From Oscarella lobularis (lineage: Eukaryota > Porifera > Homoscleromorpha > Homosclerophorida > Oscarellidae), in NCBI RefSeq assembly GCF_947507565.1, contig NC_089188.1:2418001-2482000 (forward strand): DNA of 64,000 bases, written 5' to 3'. This document shows positions 10,801 through 22,951 of the stretch, piece by piece (the stretch's first letter is position 1; the number at the start of each line of letters is the position of its first letter). The position numbers and the translations under genes were made by a program. The notes under the pieces are model-generated. The model was not told the DNA's origin. It searched no databases and saw only the letters and a program-made list of their open reading frames with translations.

Positions 10801-13544
10801 TCATGACCTAAATATTCTCTAATTTGATTTTCGATGCCAAGAGGCAAGCGTACCGACTGTTTTCGGATGTTTCGTTTCGACTCGTACGGTGTGCATAGAG
10901 GGATGCTTCAGCTGATGCGATTCTCGCAGATAGACGCCGCGTTGCGTCTGATTTACAGTGACCTGAGACGAAAAAAGAGTGCCTCCAAGACGCCAGAGAC
11001 ATTTCAAGTCTCTTTACTTGAATACTGGCGTGGAATTCCGGTGCACCGGAATTTTCTAGGAAGTACTTATAGGCTTTGTCTACCTGTAGGAGGCCAGTTC
11101 CAACGGTGAAGCGATCTAGACCTATAAAAGGAAACCCGTAGATAGTCTAGAATGCATAGGAACGCTAAAATGACCGTTGACGTCAATAGCCGTGTTTTCA
11201 ATTGATCTCCTGATACTAGAAGTAGACTTTAGACACAATAAATGCTTCGGAGGATATTTTATGCTTACCTGAAGGGACAGTAGGGAATGTCAACCGCTTT
11301 TAAACCAGACAAGATAAGAGCTACATATAGAAAGATAGAAACGCGCGCGTCACTTTGTGATTGTTCTTTTATTTAAGATTACCTATTCCACCGCAGGCGT
11401 TTGGAGATGACATCGAAGTGCCGTTCATTAGCACGGATCCCCGAAGTGTCCAATTGGGTACAGAGGCTATAGCGCCACCAGGAGCGCTTATATCAATTCC
11501 CATATCCCCGTCAAGTCTGTCCAAAGAATAGCAAACGAATTTTTTTAAAAGTTACAAGTGATTCTTACGTTGGACCGCGTGACGACCACGTGTACTGATT
11601 CGACGGCAGTTTTTCCATTAGAGAATACTCCGCTTCCATCATTTCCGGAGTGACCAAGGCTCCAACACCTAGAGAAAGAAAATCTCTATATTCCTCATAA
11701 AATAATTCCCATGTGTGTGTGTGTGTACCTATAATAGAACTCTGTGTTCCGCCTGGACATCCAACTGTGCTTAGAGCCGGTCCGTTGTTGCCGGCACTTG
11801 AGACGAAAACGATGCCGTGTTCATTGGTCACTTCGGTCATCAAATCCAAAACAAAACTAGATATTAAATTGAACAGGTCTCTTATTAATTCTATGTATTG
11901 TATACCCGCTTATCCAATGAGCTCCTTCGCCGAAACTGAGATTTATTAGATCGCATTTGCTCTCAATGGCAGCAACAACCTTTTTAATTAAAATTATATT
12001 AATTAAAATTTTCTTTTTTGTGGCTCACAGCGCGTGATAATGACGTTCCGGTTTCCATGGAGTCAAGACGCGAATCCCCGATTTTGATAGAAACAATCTT
12101 TTATTAAAAAAATTGATGAGAAAAGTTGATGAGAACGGTCATCAATTTAAAAAAATTAATGAGGTCATTAATTTTTTTAAAAATTATATTCTAGAGTCGT
12201 TACATCGCAAGGGCTATACCTGAGCGCCGGGTGCTATTCCGTTTAGTGCATCATCATCAGGAAAATTCCCCGCAGCTATACAGGCAACGTGAGTACCATG
12301 AGAACCTGGGGGAGAAAAAATCTCTAATGAAAAAAGAGAAGAAAATGAAGTGAACCTGAATTGGTGACAATGCTCAACACGTTGCCGTCATCGTAGACAT
12401 TGATGCTATAATTGAGCATTTCTGCAATAATTGAATCAGAGAAGAAGTAGAAGGACACTTCCGGCTCACCGTCTTGACCAAACGTCGCAAACTGGCCAGA
12501 CTCTCGATAGCTCGATAGCAACGTACACGTGGCTAAGTCACCTGATTCACTTGTGTCAATAGCAGCTCTTCAAGTAAAGAAAACATAAGAAAAAGTCCCT
12601 TTTTTCTTAGCACTAGCGACGTAACGTAATGTAAGAACTCTTCTCTGGATTGGTCACTTGCCATTGTGACATCACTCTTCTCTTTGACCATATTTGGAAG
12701 TTACGTTACGTCGCCAGTGTGACGTATAACTCACCGCCACGTGTGACCATCATGAAAAAGGATGCAATCATAAACTGGGCCTGGATCGACGTAATCCTTA
12801 TCGAGCTTGCCGAGAAGATCTAAACGACCCTCGTATTCCTCTTTTTCCAACGCGTCAATCTCAATACATGATTTTTTTAGCGAATTCGCGCGAGTCGCGA
12901 TTTCTTCTTACAAACGATAATTTTTCCGGTTCGTTTTTCTTTCGCGCTTCCGCGTCTCGAGAAGCGTTCGCAACGGCTAGAGCGTGCCCCGACGTCCACG
13001 CCGCTTTCTTGCGCTCTTTCTAAGGAGCGCGATTTCTCTCATGCGGAACCCAACCACGCCCACGCACCTTCAACCTCGCTTTCAAACCGCCCGGAAATAA
13101 GTCGTAGCCCGCTTTCCAGCCGACGCGCCACTGACCCGATGGGTTTTCCCAGTCGGATGGTACCTTTGGAGTTCGTTTCGGGACGTTTGCGACGCGTATT
13201 CGAGGCAGGGAACCTTGAGACGTCTTCCGGTGAGTCCTCGAAGGAAGCCCTCTTCGTCTGCTGTCACTACGCGACTCGTATCGACGTCTCCGCTGCCCGT
13301 CGCGTCGATCAGATCGACGATCTTTCGTTTTCCGTCGCTCGTTATCTGAAACAAAGGCGAGAAAAGGCAATGGCGCTTCTTTTTTGCGTTTTACTTGCAT
13401 TCCGGGCGCGCCCGGATCGACTCCCGTGTCGAGAATGCCGATAAGTGTTCCGCGACCATCGTAGTCGGGATAGCGAGCTAGAAATCGCTCGGCACCGGTA
13501 TCCTTTTTGGGCAAGAGCGCGCGAACGGGAAAATCGGTGTCCAT
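7833..13544 (-). CDS. TPP2: tripeptidyl-peptidase II
   Basis: TPP2 is a very large cytosolic subtilisin-type protease that removes tripeptides from peptides released by the proteasome. The catalytic triad is visible: Asp in [16 protein letters not shown] (about 13415), His in [13 protein letters not shown] (about 12290) and Ser in [14 protein letters not shown] (about 11430). The oxyanion-hole region reads [20 protein letters not shown]. Downstream exons match the TPP2-specific C-terminal half: [45 protein letters not shown]-like [12 protein letters not shown] and FDQNKR-like segments. The last exon (about 7910-7833) reads [10 protein letters not shown] and ends YPPDYQPF, very close to the vertebrate C-terminus. 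I chose [14 protein letters not shown] (13544) as start because it aligns with other TPP2 N-termini; an in-frame ATG lies at 13592. A 110-bp inverted-repeat element sits in one intron (12610-12722). Confidence 0.93.
12610..12722 (+). mobile_element. 110-bp inverted-repeat element, copy a (TPP2 intron)
   Basis: Terminal inverted repeats CACTAGCGACGTAACGTAA and its complement surround the core ATTGGTCACTTGCCATTGTG. Too short to code; MITE-like. Confidence 0.75.
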
Positions 13545-13616
13545 GAGATACTTCTTACGTAACCGTAACAACGACACATACGACAGAATCATTGCGCAAA
13601 CAACAGATCCTAATAA

Positions 13617-14528
13617 TCAGTATTGGCTAAATCTGCTGCTCAACGGTAAACTCGACTAAAAAACACGCAAGTCACGCGACGAATGCTAGTGAAGAAAAGA
13701 GAGAAATAGACTATACCTGGTCTGGATAATCAGGTGAATAGCCGGAGCCGGCTAGAGGAACGGTGATGCGCAATGGAACGGAATCAGCCGCGGCGGCGGC
13801 GGAAGTAGCAGCAATTTCCTCTCGAGACATTTTTTGCTTCGTGCGTTTTCTCTGACGTTGAAGACGCAACTGTTCAAGCTGAGCAGGAGTTCTGTGAAAA
13901 GATACATTAGTATATGGAACGCTTTTGCTTCATCTTACTTGGCCTTAGGATTTGTAATACTGACGGTCAAATTCATTTTTGGACGACCCCTAGGAGGCCA
14001 ACACTTAAAATTAAAATTAAATTGATTTATTTAATGATTCTGACCTCTGGCCTTGTGACGGCGGCTGTCTCGCACTTCCCCGTCCAATCGTTCTTCCGGC
14101 TCCACGTCCTACGTCAAAAAAACAACATTTCAAGTGAAGATGTCTAATTAATTAAAATTTTTACCTCTTCCTCCTCCTCTTCCTCTTCCTCTACCTTCCT
14201 TCACGGTGTCCAATCCTCGTCGAGATTCAAATTGGTTTTGCCGTGCCGATTTTCCGTTCGCTTTCTTTGCTTCGCGTGTTTGCTGTCGGTTTCGTTCTCC
14301 TCCCCATCGTCCTCGTCCTCGTCCTCGCTGAGTTGAGCCGCGAGTCTGTGGGCCTTGTTCCCCTGATGTTGATGCTGCTTCACTTGTTTTGGCCTTTCCT
14401 TTCGTTTTTCCTTGCTTTCTTTTGAGCTTGATGATATCGTCTGTGTCGAACGGTCTCGTTGACGTAGGAACGACTTATTGCAATGTCTTACCTAGTGACA
14501 TATCGACCATATCGTCGGGTGACGCCAT
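13617..14528 (-). CDS. UAP56-interacting factor-like mRNA export adaptor
   Basis: The N-terminus, joined across one intron, reads MASPDDMVDMSLDDIIKLKR. This matches the UAP56-binding motif (DMSLDDIIKLNR) shared by ALYREF and UIF (FYTTD1). RG-rich sequence follows (RGRGRGRWGGER and a second RG tract). A later exon has GRPKMNLTVSITNPKAK, which resembles the LTVSI block of FYTTD1. The next, TPAQLEQLRLQRQRKRTKQ, is basic. The protein ends LPLSSRFSQY, which could be a second, C-terminal helicase-binding motif of the L-x-x-RF type. No RRM is present, so UIF fits better than ALYREF. Such proteins bring mRNA to the NXF1 export receptor in the nucleus. The stop is only 73 bp from the TPP2 start. The exon joins are inferred. 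Confidence 0.65.
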
Positions 14529-14812
14529 TTCGAGCGCTTTTCTTGCGTGGCAAATCGATCTAATCGTTGATAGAGGTGAAGAGAGGAGCGCCCTATGATT
14601 GGAGCAAACTGCACCTCCAATACGCTTTTGCTTCGTTCTTGAATTCGTCGCCAAATCGAGCGATTTCAAGCGAAGGCGCCCGCCATCTTCTTTCGGCTGA
14701 CGTCACGTTTGCGCGCGATCACGAGGTCCGAGGATCGACCAATCGCTGCGCTGCTAGCGGCTACGGCGCAGTACAAAGTTCTTTCTAGACGACTTAGACT
14801 CACAATAACAAA

Positions 14813-17800
14813 CTAATCAAGTTCAACCAAGTTTTCATTCTCTTGTACAAATTGGCCGGGTTCGATGAAAATCTTTTTTACCTATGCATATTAATTAATA
14901 AATCTACCAAATCCTTTCTTCTGGTCTTACTTTTCCATCGCATTCAGCAGTCAGCAGCGTTTGGGATTTCATTGCTTCAATAACGCACACGGGTACACCA
15001 GCAGCAACCTTCCAAAAAAACATCAAATTTAGCCAACAAACTTGCAAATAATCACCTCCTCTCCTTCCTTGACAAGCACTTCTACAATTTTCCCGGGCAT
15101 TGGAGCCTTGATAAACTGATAGGAATCCACCTGGAAACAGCATTATAGATCTATGCACGAATTTAGCACGTTTCTTACGCCAGATTTCTTTGGCATATAA
15201 TGAATCAGTTCAGCCTCAGGTACAGACAAAACAGATACATCAAACTAGATAACCAGTATGAGTACTAATAGCAGGTTAGAGTGTTCGAACGTACCACAGT
15301 TCCATGGTGCCTCAATTTATAATTGTGACCAATTCTTTCTAAGCACTAAATTTAGGAGTACAAGTACGTGTAGACCCCTGTCTTTCCTCAATGCCTGCAA
15401 ACCTGAATTGTTACATCAGCGTCTGATACGGTGACATCAAGAAGAGGAGAGGACCAAGGAGAAAAGCTGAAGACCCGTAATTCTTCACCAAGTGCGGTAA
15501 CCTAAGTGAAAAGTTGCTTGAGATAAAGTTGGTGTTATATAAAAAACCAGAATTTCGTCGTCGTTGTCAGCGTCCCAATTGACCAATGCCTCGTAAACTT
15601 TGTCCCCAACCACGATTCGAAGATCCCATTCAGTGGGAAGAAGAGGCTGAAACGAATCCCTAAACAAAAATAATTAATTAGTGGAAACTACTTCCGTTTT
15701 CAAACCGATCAATATTTTGAATTTGCGCTGCCTTCCATTGCTGGCGAATGTGCACAAGACAGGCCGTTGCTATGAGCTCCTTCTCTTGTCTTTCGGTCAA
15801 CTGAATTCCTAGAAACAGATATATAAAAAATCAACATGTAATTGGTATTATTAAAAATGAACCTGAGAATCCCTCAGGATACTCCTCTGCAATAAACTTA
15901 GTTGTAATGTCACCAGATACAAATCGCGGGTGTGTTAAAATCGCTCTCAGAATTGGCACGTTGTGTTTGACTCCTATGAGGAACAATAGCGATTTTTCCC
16001 GCTAAACGTATGTCTACCTTTAATTAGGTATTGATCTAGAGCTGAGGCCATGCGATGGAGAGCTTCGTTTCGATCCTTTCCGTGAGTAACGAGCTTCAAG
16101 TACGTCATTTAAATAATAGATTATGACCTATTAATAGTCTTTTCTACTTTGGATATGAGAGGATCGTAGTAAATGCTAATTTGACTGCCTTCTACAATCC
16201 CAGTCTCAACACGCACCTAAAAAGAATGCGTGAGTAGCAAAAAATGTTTGAATTTTGACTAACATGAGGCGATTTCTCAGGTTCAATATACGTCGATAGA
16301 CGACCAATTGAAGGAAGAAACCGTTTGGGGTCCTTTGGAGTACACCAATAAAGCAGAAAGCGAAGAAAACGCGCACAGAATACCTCGGAATAGACTCGAC
16401 ACTCCACAGCCCAGCCATCAATCCCAACGTCTTCTTGACGAATACGTAACTGCTGACCTGATAAACACATTAAAAATGATAGATTTAAAGGATGGGTTTT
16501 AATTGACCGGCGGCAACGCGAATCATCTGTTCGACTAGATCAAAACCAGTGATGTATTCCGTAATGGGATGTTCCACCTAAGCGCTATTGTCTATAAAGT
16601 TCTATAGAATTGATTTATTTTACCTGAAGACGGGTATTCATTTCAAGGAAGTAAAATCTCTTCTGCGAATCGACGAGAAATTCGACAGTCCCTAGGGAGG
16701 AAAACTCCGTGAACGTTTCAACTGTGAAAGTAGCGAATTTACCTGCTGAAACGTATCCGACAGCTTTGGCCAATTGGATGGCTTGCTGGCCCATGGCCTT
16801 GCGCATTTCAGGGTCCACAAATGTGCTGTACAGTTGGATGCAATAGAGGAGTATAGGAGTCTTTTTTCACTGTACCTTGGTGCCTCTTCTATCACCTTCT
16901 GATTTCTCCTCTGAATTGAACATTCGCGTTCATTAAGATAAATCTAATAAACAGAAGAGACCTCTATAAATGATTATGTATTTAATTCTATGTTTACCGC
17001 ATTTCCGTGCGAATCAGCCAAAACCTGAAAAATATTTAAAAAATTGAGAAATATTTTGCTTTTTCTCCTTCTCACTTGGACTTCAATGTGTCGAGCTTGA
17101 TCAACGTATCGTTCAATGAGAAGACGATCGTCACCAAACCCGGATTTGGCCTCTTGAGAGGCCAAGTGAAAACCCTCTCTAGAATTCCTTACACGTAGAT
17201 TCAAATACAAAGAAATCAACTCCACCTTGTCTCTTGCTCATTCCACGCTATTCTCATTCCTTTTCCTCCGCCCCCTGCAGACGCTTTAATCATCACGGGA
17301 TATCCTATTTCCTCCGCCAGACGAACGGCATGATCCGCATCCTAACAAATAAAATAAAATTATGTATTAACGTCACGTGGTTTATATACCTGCACAACTG
17401 CATCGACACCCGGAATCATATTAACGCTTGCACGGCGAGCAATCTTTTTGCTTTGAATCTTGTCTCCCATCGCTTCGATAGCACTCGCTCCCGGCCCAAT
17501 GAAAACGACCCCAGCTTTACTCAACTTATCAGCAAAGAGAGTATTTTCCGATAGAAATCCGTATCCGGGATGAACCTGAAGAGAGAGAGAGAGAGAGAGA
17601 GAGTGGACCACGCCCCCAAATATGAGACACAACTCTTTACAGCTTGAGCTCCTGTTGATTGCACCGCCTCCAATATTGCGTCCATGTTTAGATAGCTTTC
17701 GGCTGATGGTGCCGGTCCAATGCAGACTCGTTCGTCAGCCATTCGACTGTGTAACTGAATGCGGGGGTGGGGAACATTACAAGGAGTCCATTACATGTAT

Positions 17801-18191
17801 CTTCGTTTTTTGCACGTACTGCGTCTCCGTCGACGTCGCTGTGAACTGCTACGGTCTTGATTCCCATTCTTTTGCATGTTTTCATTACCTGAGCGCGATA
17901 TTTCGCTTCGTTTTGACTTTCGCTCGTTTTTTTTACCCTGCACGCGATTTCGCCTCTGTTTGCGACGAGAATCTTCTCGAATGGCTAGAAGAGCAAACTC
18001 TACGTGCTTTTCTATGTCTCTCGACGACTACCCTGTCGGGATTCGTGCTTTTTGATCGTCGCCATAGTCGAAAGGGCGTCTGCAAGAAAGTCAAAGGCTG
18101 GAGTACAAATCGACGTCGTTATCACTTCTCTCTCGACCACGAGCAGCAATCGCGGTCGCCTAAGAGCCGCTACGACGCCGAATAACGCCAT
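14813..18191 (-). CDS. PCCA: propionyl-CoA carboxylase alpha subunit, mitochondrial
   Basis: This is the biotin-carrying alpha subunit that makes carboxybiotin for conversion of propionyl-CoA to methylmalonyl-CoA in mitochondria. After a short targeting-type exon ([19 protein letters not shown]) comes [13 protein letters not shown]. The biotin-carboxylase core follows: [35 protein letters not shown] (ATP-grasp), [52 protein letters not shown] and [14 protein letters not shown]. Exons at 15.9-15.4 kb cover the PCC-specific BT region. The last two exons form the biotin domain: [19 protein letters not shown], then [22 protein letters not shown] and stop. The biotinylated Lys is followed by Ser, where the family has Met. 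An in-frame ATG at 18242 is an alternative start. A (GA)n tract lies in an intron near 17580. Confidence 0.92.
17580..17602. repeat. (GA)n microsatellite
   Basis: About eleven GA units in a PCCA intron. On the coding (minus) strand it is a CT tract near a splice acceptor. Confidence 0.85.
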
Positions 18192-18318
18192 TCTCGTCGC
18201 GAGGAGTAGAGTCCGGATAAGGAGACACGTGATCTGATTCAACTATTTTAATCGGTTTAATCGTATCGTCGTTTTGCACACTGTGATATAGTCCGTTTGT
18301 GAGAATGCGTTCTGCTAC

Positions 18319-20041
18319 TCAGTCTTCGTTCGTTTTGGCGAGTAGAGCTATCTCATAGTTGCTTTCCGATGCCTTGCGAAAAATTATGAATTTCTTACAG
18401 CTGTTTGAGGTAGAAGGGTATTCCAATAATGTTTGCAGTTGAGTGCCCTTTTGCAAATAGCCAACATATTGGGCACTAATCGTTCTTTTGTCACTTTTAT
18501 AACAGCACACACCGTCTCTAACTTCTGTACAGTTTGCTTCCTTTTGAGATGGCGAGTCCATGGTCTCGGTTAGTACTTTTTTCTTCTTACGTTCATAAAT
18601 ACTAAGCACAGCGGGAGCTGATCGTTGAGCGTAGTATTTGATCTGACAGCCAATATGGTAAAGGCCACTATGACGAATTTCAACCACGTCGTGACTGTTG
18701 TTTATTGTGAGAAAAAAATCTGGAAACTCATAGCTGAAGGAAAAATCCCAATTGATGACTCCTAGAAACATTTCCATGATTTCAGAGAAGCAAATCAAGT
18801 TTAATTAAAGTGTTTCTCAAACCCGGACTAATGAGTAGGTCATCGGTTTGGGAAGACATCAAGTTCAACCGCACGTACATTAGATTTTCTGTACAAATTC
18901 AAAATAATAACTAACTGAACTATACTTAAATGATACAGTTCAGCTTACGGCTACAGTTGCATTTCCCCGGTGGTCCAATGGCTCCTGATGGTCCAACGGC
19001 TCCTGATGGTCCAATAGCTCCTTTATCTCCCTTTTTTCCTGCAAACGTTTTTTAATGATCAGCTCAAATGTTTTGTATTCGAATGCTGCCTTTCTTGCCA
19101 GAGTGTCCTTTTCTCCCTGGTTGGCCTCTCCCCCCCTGGGGCCCTACCGGCCCAGGTTGTCCTGGCTGTCCCGCTTGCCCTGGCACACCCTGAATGCCAG
19201 TGTCTCCTTTGGTTCCTGAAAACAAATTCGTTTAAATAAAACTGCATGCGTGTAACCGAGCCGAGTTTTTCATCTCAAAACAGAACTATTTGCCTCCTCA
19301 CCATTCTCTCCCTTCTCGCCAGGGAATCCTGCAACTCAATATATTGAGTTTATAGACTAACTTTGACGCGCTGATATATATGTACCGGGTGGTCCGGGTT
19401 TGCCATCTTCTCCTACGCAACAGAATAGTTTGCTCCTTACATGATCGTATATCGACTCTTACCAGGGTCTCCAGTGACACCTCTCCGGCCTATACAACAC
19501 AAAGGAAGGATTTGTCAACAAGCACCAAAAGAATGCGCGTTCGTTTGTGGGTGGGACGTAATTGATTTTGTGAATGGGAGAGGCTTAGTTCTGTTCCGAT
19601 TGCACAGTGCTAGTATACGTACTGACAAGCCTTACCCGCTTTGCCCGGTGGACACAGACAGGGCTGAGACGCCTCCGCCGCTCGCTTTACCTGCAAAAGC
19701 AGCGTGCAAATGCCCCAGGCGCAGATCGATTGAACAGCACGTACCTTGAGGCGATGTTCTTGAGGCGCCAAATCGCCCTTGTATTTGTCCCACGGTGAAT
19801 TGCTTGATCCGCTTTTCTCCTTTGTCTTGCTGAGGGGAAGTTCTTTAGCTTGCAACGGCGCTGTTTGACCGTCGCCGTCCCCGCCGCCGTTCAATACTAC
19901 TTCCTTTAGCTTCTCAATTTCACGGCCCCTTTGCCAGTCGCGATAGAAGAGAACGCAGATAGCGCAAACGACTGCAAGATGATAGACAATCGAGCCGACG
20001 CGTTCGATTGGCACTCGAGCTTTTTTGACGTCCTGCGACAT
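18319..20041 (-). CDS. type II transmembrane collagen-TNF ligand (ectodysplasin-like) 1
   Basis: The first exon encodes a short cytoplasmic head, one membrane helix (VGSIVYHLAVVCAICVLFY) and a charged stalk ending in CLCPPGKAG. Several very small exons then carry Gly-X-Y repeats: DGKPGPPG (about 19400), FPGEKGEN (about 19320), a longer block with GTKGDTGIQGVPGQAGQPGQ (about 19215-19085), and GPSGAVGPSGAIGPPGKC (about 19010). The last exon (about 18790-18319) is a TNF-like jelly roll, with VVEIRHSGLYHIGCQI, YVGYLQKGTQL and a terminal strand YEIALLAK. The order head, membrane, collagen, TNF is the ectodysplasin-A layout. The TNF assignment rests on the G-x-Y-x-[IV] and L-x-x-G-x-x-L strands; a C1q-like fold is the alternative. 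First of four neighbouring genes of this class. Confidence 0.78.
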
Positions 20042-21000
20042 CGCGAGGTGACGACCAAATGTTGACAGTCGATCGATAAGCGGTCCCTTATATCTTGCTT
20101 CCTAGAGAGAAACGGCGCACGCAGAACGTGGGCTCGGATGAATTTATGTAATGATAATATTAGTGCAGGTGCCCACCGGCCGCAGCGGGAGTTCTCAAAT
20201 GACGGCGACGAACGCAAGTCCATAATATTCGACAGGACACCCCCCAACCGTGCGGAGTCCGATATCGTCTTACTCGCGTCTCCTCCTACGTCATTGCCCC
20301 CGGTTGTCATTGACACGCCCTCGTCGATCATTGGTTAATTTTTTGACTAGCCACGCCGCCGTTTAGTCTAACAGGGCATGCGCGAGCGGGACTTCTATAA
20401 ACCACGCTTTCGTTTGGTTGAAAGCATTTGGTAAGCGATAGTAAGCGAGGACTCGACTTGGGAGGATTTGAGTCGACTTTCGTCATCAGAAATCAAGAAA
20501 AGGTACGTTTGTAAGAGGCCGGCTCTCTGGTGAGAGTTCTAAGGCAAACTGACGCGAAGCAAACATTTGAAACGAGGCTGCATGGGTCGTCACGGCGACC
20601 ATCAACCTCGCAAATGTTGTACTTCGAGTAAGTAGACCGGAGCTTAGAATGATCACAGCCTAGTGGGGAGAATAGAATAGAGAGAGTGAGTGTGAGCGAA
20701 TGAATGTCTATTGAAACCAAAAAGGCGTACTTTTCATTCCAAAGCTCATTTCAGTTTCTTAATTATTGAGTAAACTTTCAACATACGCACGTCGTGAGGG
20801 AACAATTTCACATTCACTATCAGTATGGTAATACCAGTCATTTCTTTATATGCAACATGAAACTAGAAGTCCCGTAGCCATACCAGGGAGTAGCATGCCT
20901 TTACTTAATTACAGCCCCGTCCCTTTTGAGATTAGCGAAACGAGGGAGAATGCGGACTGCACGTACACACAGTCTACTGACTAAAAACGGACTCGAGCGC
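20042..21000. other. intergenic, possible non-coding or 5' exon
   Basis: This is about 960 bp between two minus-strand ligand genes. A plus-strand TATA-like 'tctataaa' lies near 20393, and a GTACGT donor-like site near 20501. That could mark the first exon of an unseen plus-strand transcript. I cannot follow it to a protein. Confidence 0.3.
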
Positions 21001-22951
21001 TTACTTTGGCGTGGGAACGTGGTCGATGATCCTGTACAATCCCATGTGGCTATGCTTTTGCTCGACCGTTGATCCCCCAATTGTATACATGCAAAGAGTC
21101 TCGTTGCTTTTCCTGATCGCGATTATTCGTCCAGCATAGACAGATACATCAGTTTTTGAGGTAATCATGGCCTTTTCTACTTCTGTAGAAGAGCCTTTAG
21201 AGCATTTGTCATCTGAAGCCTCGTGATAAAGTGTAAACCCAATTTCAGAATTTGACCCATCAACGTCAAAGTAGAGTTCGACGTAGACAAAATAGATCCC
21301 TGCCTCTTCAACTTCTATATTATTGCCGACGTTGTTGTCTTTTATATGTGCGCAATCAGAAAAATGATTTTTCTTATCAGCCTCCCAATCGATAAGTTCC
21401 TCTAAAAGAGCACTAAAAGATGATAAACGAGTGGAAACGGAAGCGAAGTGACCTTGGTTGTAATTTGGGTCACCACCGAGAGTAAAAAGCGAAATACAGG
21501 TCGTAGTGTTTACTGTGTAGCCGCTACCCTTTTCTCCCTTTCTCCCCTTTTCGCCAGGTAAACCTATTAGGCAAAATAAATGACAAACAACGTCAGACTC
21601 AAAAACCCATACCCACTAATAACCAATTAAGATTAGCTTATTAGTATTAGCGTATTTAGCGCGATTAGATTTTAGAAATTATTAGTATGCAATATTAGCA
21701 ATATTTCAGACCATTAAAGCCGTTGAGTCCGCGATCTCCCTTTTGGCCTTTTTGGCCTTGGTTGCCCTTTTTGCCCCGATCTCCCCGTTCTCCCTTCATC
21801 AAGTGTCCCATTTCATAACCTATACCTGCTAAGCCTATGGCACCTCTGGCACCTCTATCTCCGAACACTCCTTTTAGTCCTGCATTTATCAGAGTCTCAA
21901 AAATATGAGATAGTTATATGACTAACCTTGCACGCCCCTATCCCCCTTGTCGCCCTTCTGCCCCTTCTGTCCCCTTCTCCCAGCTTTGTTAGGAGAAATT
22001 ACCATAAGTCAGGGAAAAAATTTCGTGCAAACATAGACGTACACTTCGACGAAGCGGCGGCAGTGTCTCTTTTTCTCATTGAGCGGTGCCGCCCTTCAGC
22101 AGCTTGCACCTGACACGAGAACGACATAGAGTATGCAAAGAGACAACAGGGTAGGGGGCATCAAGTAACACTGGGGACTAATGCGCCGCCCGCCGCCGTC
22201 TCCGTCTTGTACGAAAGAATGCGGAAAACCGTGTATACAATCGCGCGTCTTATGCAAAAAAAGATCGCAGTTCTGTAGCGTTGAACGTCGTCTCCTAGAG
22301 CCGGAGGCGAACCTCGAACACTAGAATCCAATCGCGTCTAAACGTAAACGTAAGGGGAGAACGGATATATTAGAGACGTAAAGACAACGAAAACGACGAC
22401 GATCGTCGTTCGGGTTTCACCTACGCAAAAGTGCCGGTGTAGGACACTTAGGGGTACAAAAAAAGAGCTTTTGTGATACAATAGTAGGCTCGTCTCAGCG
22501 TTTGCCCGGGGGTCTTTTATATATGCAAATGTATATGCACACTCACCGTTGTTTGCAGGGGCAAACTCGATCGAGACGACGTCTCCAGATCGCCTAGACG
22601 TTGATCTCGATCCCCGACGTCGTTTTCATCGTCATCCGGTGCGTTCGAGCTCAACTCCAAATTGAAAGCTTCGGTATTTTCAGCCTTAGTCGACTTGGAA
22701 ACGGTTTTGGAATGAGTATTTGGGTCGTTTGAAGCAATAGGACGCATGGAATTTGCACCGGTACGACGGACGACTTGATTGGAGGGACTTTGACGCAGAC
22801 AACACCTGTCTATTTTCGATTTGAGAGCGCGTTCGAGATCGTCAACGCGTCGTATAAGCCAGAATTGACTTAGAACGAGCAAGAGTATGATCGCCCAAGA
22901 GGCAATCTTCGCAACAGCCTCGATTGACATCGTTTTTCCTTGTGGCGGCAC
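21001..22951 (-). CDS. type II transmembrane collagen-TNF ligand 2
   Basis: The N-terminal exon has a membrane helix (IASWAIILLLVLSQFWLI) close to the start, then an acidic, Ser-rich stalk. Small exons at 21.98-21.54 kb give Gly-X-Y collagen repeats rich in Lys-Gly and Arg-Gly: KGQKGDKGDRGVQG, GDRGARGAIGLAG, GKKGNQGQKGQKGDRGLNG and LPGEKGRKGEKGSG. The final exon (about 21540-21001) is a jelly-roll domain with IEVEEAGIYFVYVELYFDV, VSVYAGRIIAI and a closing SHMGLYRII strand, consistent with a TNF homology domain. It has the same architecture as the gene at 18319-20041, in tandem on the same strand, so the two probably arose by local duplication. Their collagen and TNF sequences are strongly diverged. 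The start may instead be the internal Met of MSIEAVAK. Confidence 0.75.

Noticed and set aside
17622-18185. 187-codon plus-strand open frame
   Set aside because: It lies opposite PCCA exons and introns and shows no family signal.
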